DNA of 64,000 nucleotides from Sipunculus nudus (Eukaryota > Annelida > Sipuncula > Golfingiida > Sipunculidae), in assembly GCA_026874595.1 (NCBI GenBank), contig CM049316.1, forward strand, positions 56,863,676 to 56,927,675, in the 5' to 3' direction. The translations under genes were made by a program, and so were the position numbers. The notes below the pieces were generated by a model. It worked only from the letters and a program-made list of their open reading frames with translations. It made no database searches and was not told the origin of the DNA. How positions within the stretch are numbered: position 1 is the stretch's first letter; each line of letters starts with the position of its first letter. Shown here one piece after another: positions 63,892-64,000 of this stretch.

Positions 63892-64000
63892 AGCACTTAA
63901 ATGATAAAAGACAAGTATATTTTTTTCAAACGATATATGCAAGAATATATGTTCATAAAACTATTTAACAAAAATAGCATTCACCTAGTTGGATTTAGCC

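Overview
This window is AT-rich animal DNA, most probably from a bivalve mollusc. It has short exons on one strand with GT-AG borders, a full-length LINE, many microsatellites, a 24-bp minisatellite and repeat families typical of bivalve genomes: elements that start CAAGTGGCCCATGGGCC and end GATCGCTATAGC...GAGCTAAAA, and ~145-bp units carrying GTGACCTTGACCTTTGACC. I see no rRNA, tRNA gene, CRISPR array or bacterial gene.

The gene content is one family in several copies, all on the minus strand. By translated exons it is related to HOIP/RNF31, the catalytic subunit of the linear-ubiquitin ligase LUBAC. Copy C (about 32.57-43.85 kb) can be read end to end as 22 exons whose lengths and phases add up to 4,581 nt. 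They encode an N-terminal PUB domain (three exons), a basic exon, six C-x2-C-x10-C-x2-C zinc fingers alternating with acidic linkers, and a C-terminus matching HOIP RING2 plus the linear-chain-determining domain (LDD). RING1, IBR and UBA are not found. Copy D (about 58.0-60.3 kb) has a zinc-finger exon and the same RING2-LDD exons with matching phases, and again no RING1/IBR. In both, the position of the HOIP catalytic cysteine is acidic (Asp in C, Glu in D) while most zinc ligands are kept. I read this as an enzymatically dead, ubiquitin-binding relative of HOIP.

Copies A (3.77-8.64 kb) and B (11.57-19.73 kb) lie in a recent tandem duplication with a starting offset of 7,829 bp. Both have lost RING2-LDD and share nonsense codons. 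A has also lost 3.24 kb (the rest of PUB and three zinc-finger/linker exons) and its start codon. B could still make a PUB plus zinc-finger protein. The first 1.15 kb of the window match the 5' flank of copy C, so a further copy (Z) should lie just left of the window.

Layout: 1-1150 flank of Z; 1.15-1.64 kb minisatellite and (AT)n; 1.64-3.7 kb repeats; 3.77-8.64 kb copy A; 8.77-11.5 kb second copy of the minisatellite/repeat block; 11.57-19.73 kb copy B; 20-32.5 kb gene-poor repeats with a LINE ORF1 fragment at 24.7-25.4 kb; 32.57-43.85 kb copy C; 43.9-45.15 kb its 5' flank; 45.15-48.28 kb minisatellite interrupted by a 700-bp transposon-like insert; 48.3-54.9 kb an L1/Tx1-like LINE with an 18-bp target-site duplication; 55-57.4 kb repeats; 57.9-60.3 kb copy D; 60.4-64 kb repeats. 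All calls come from reading the sequence and from remembered family features; no database search was run.
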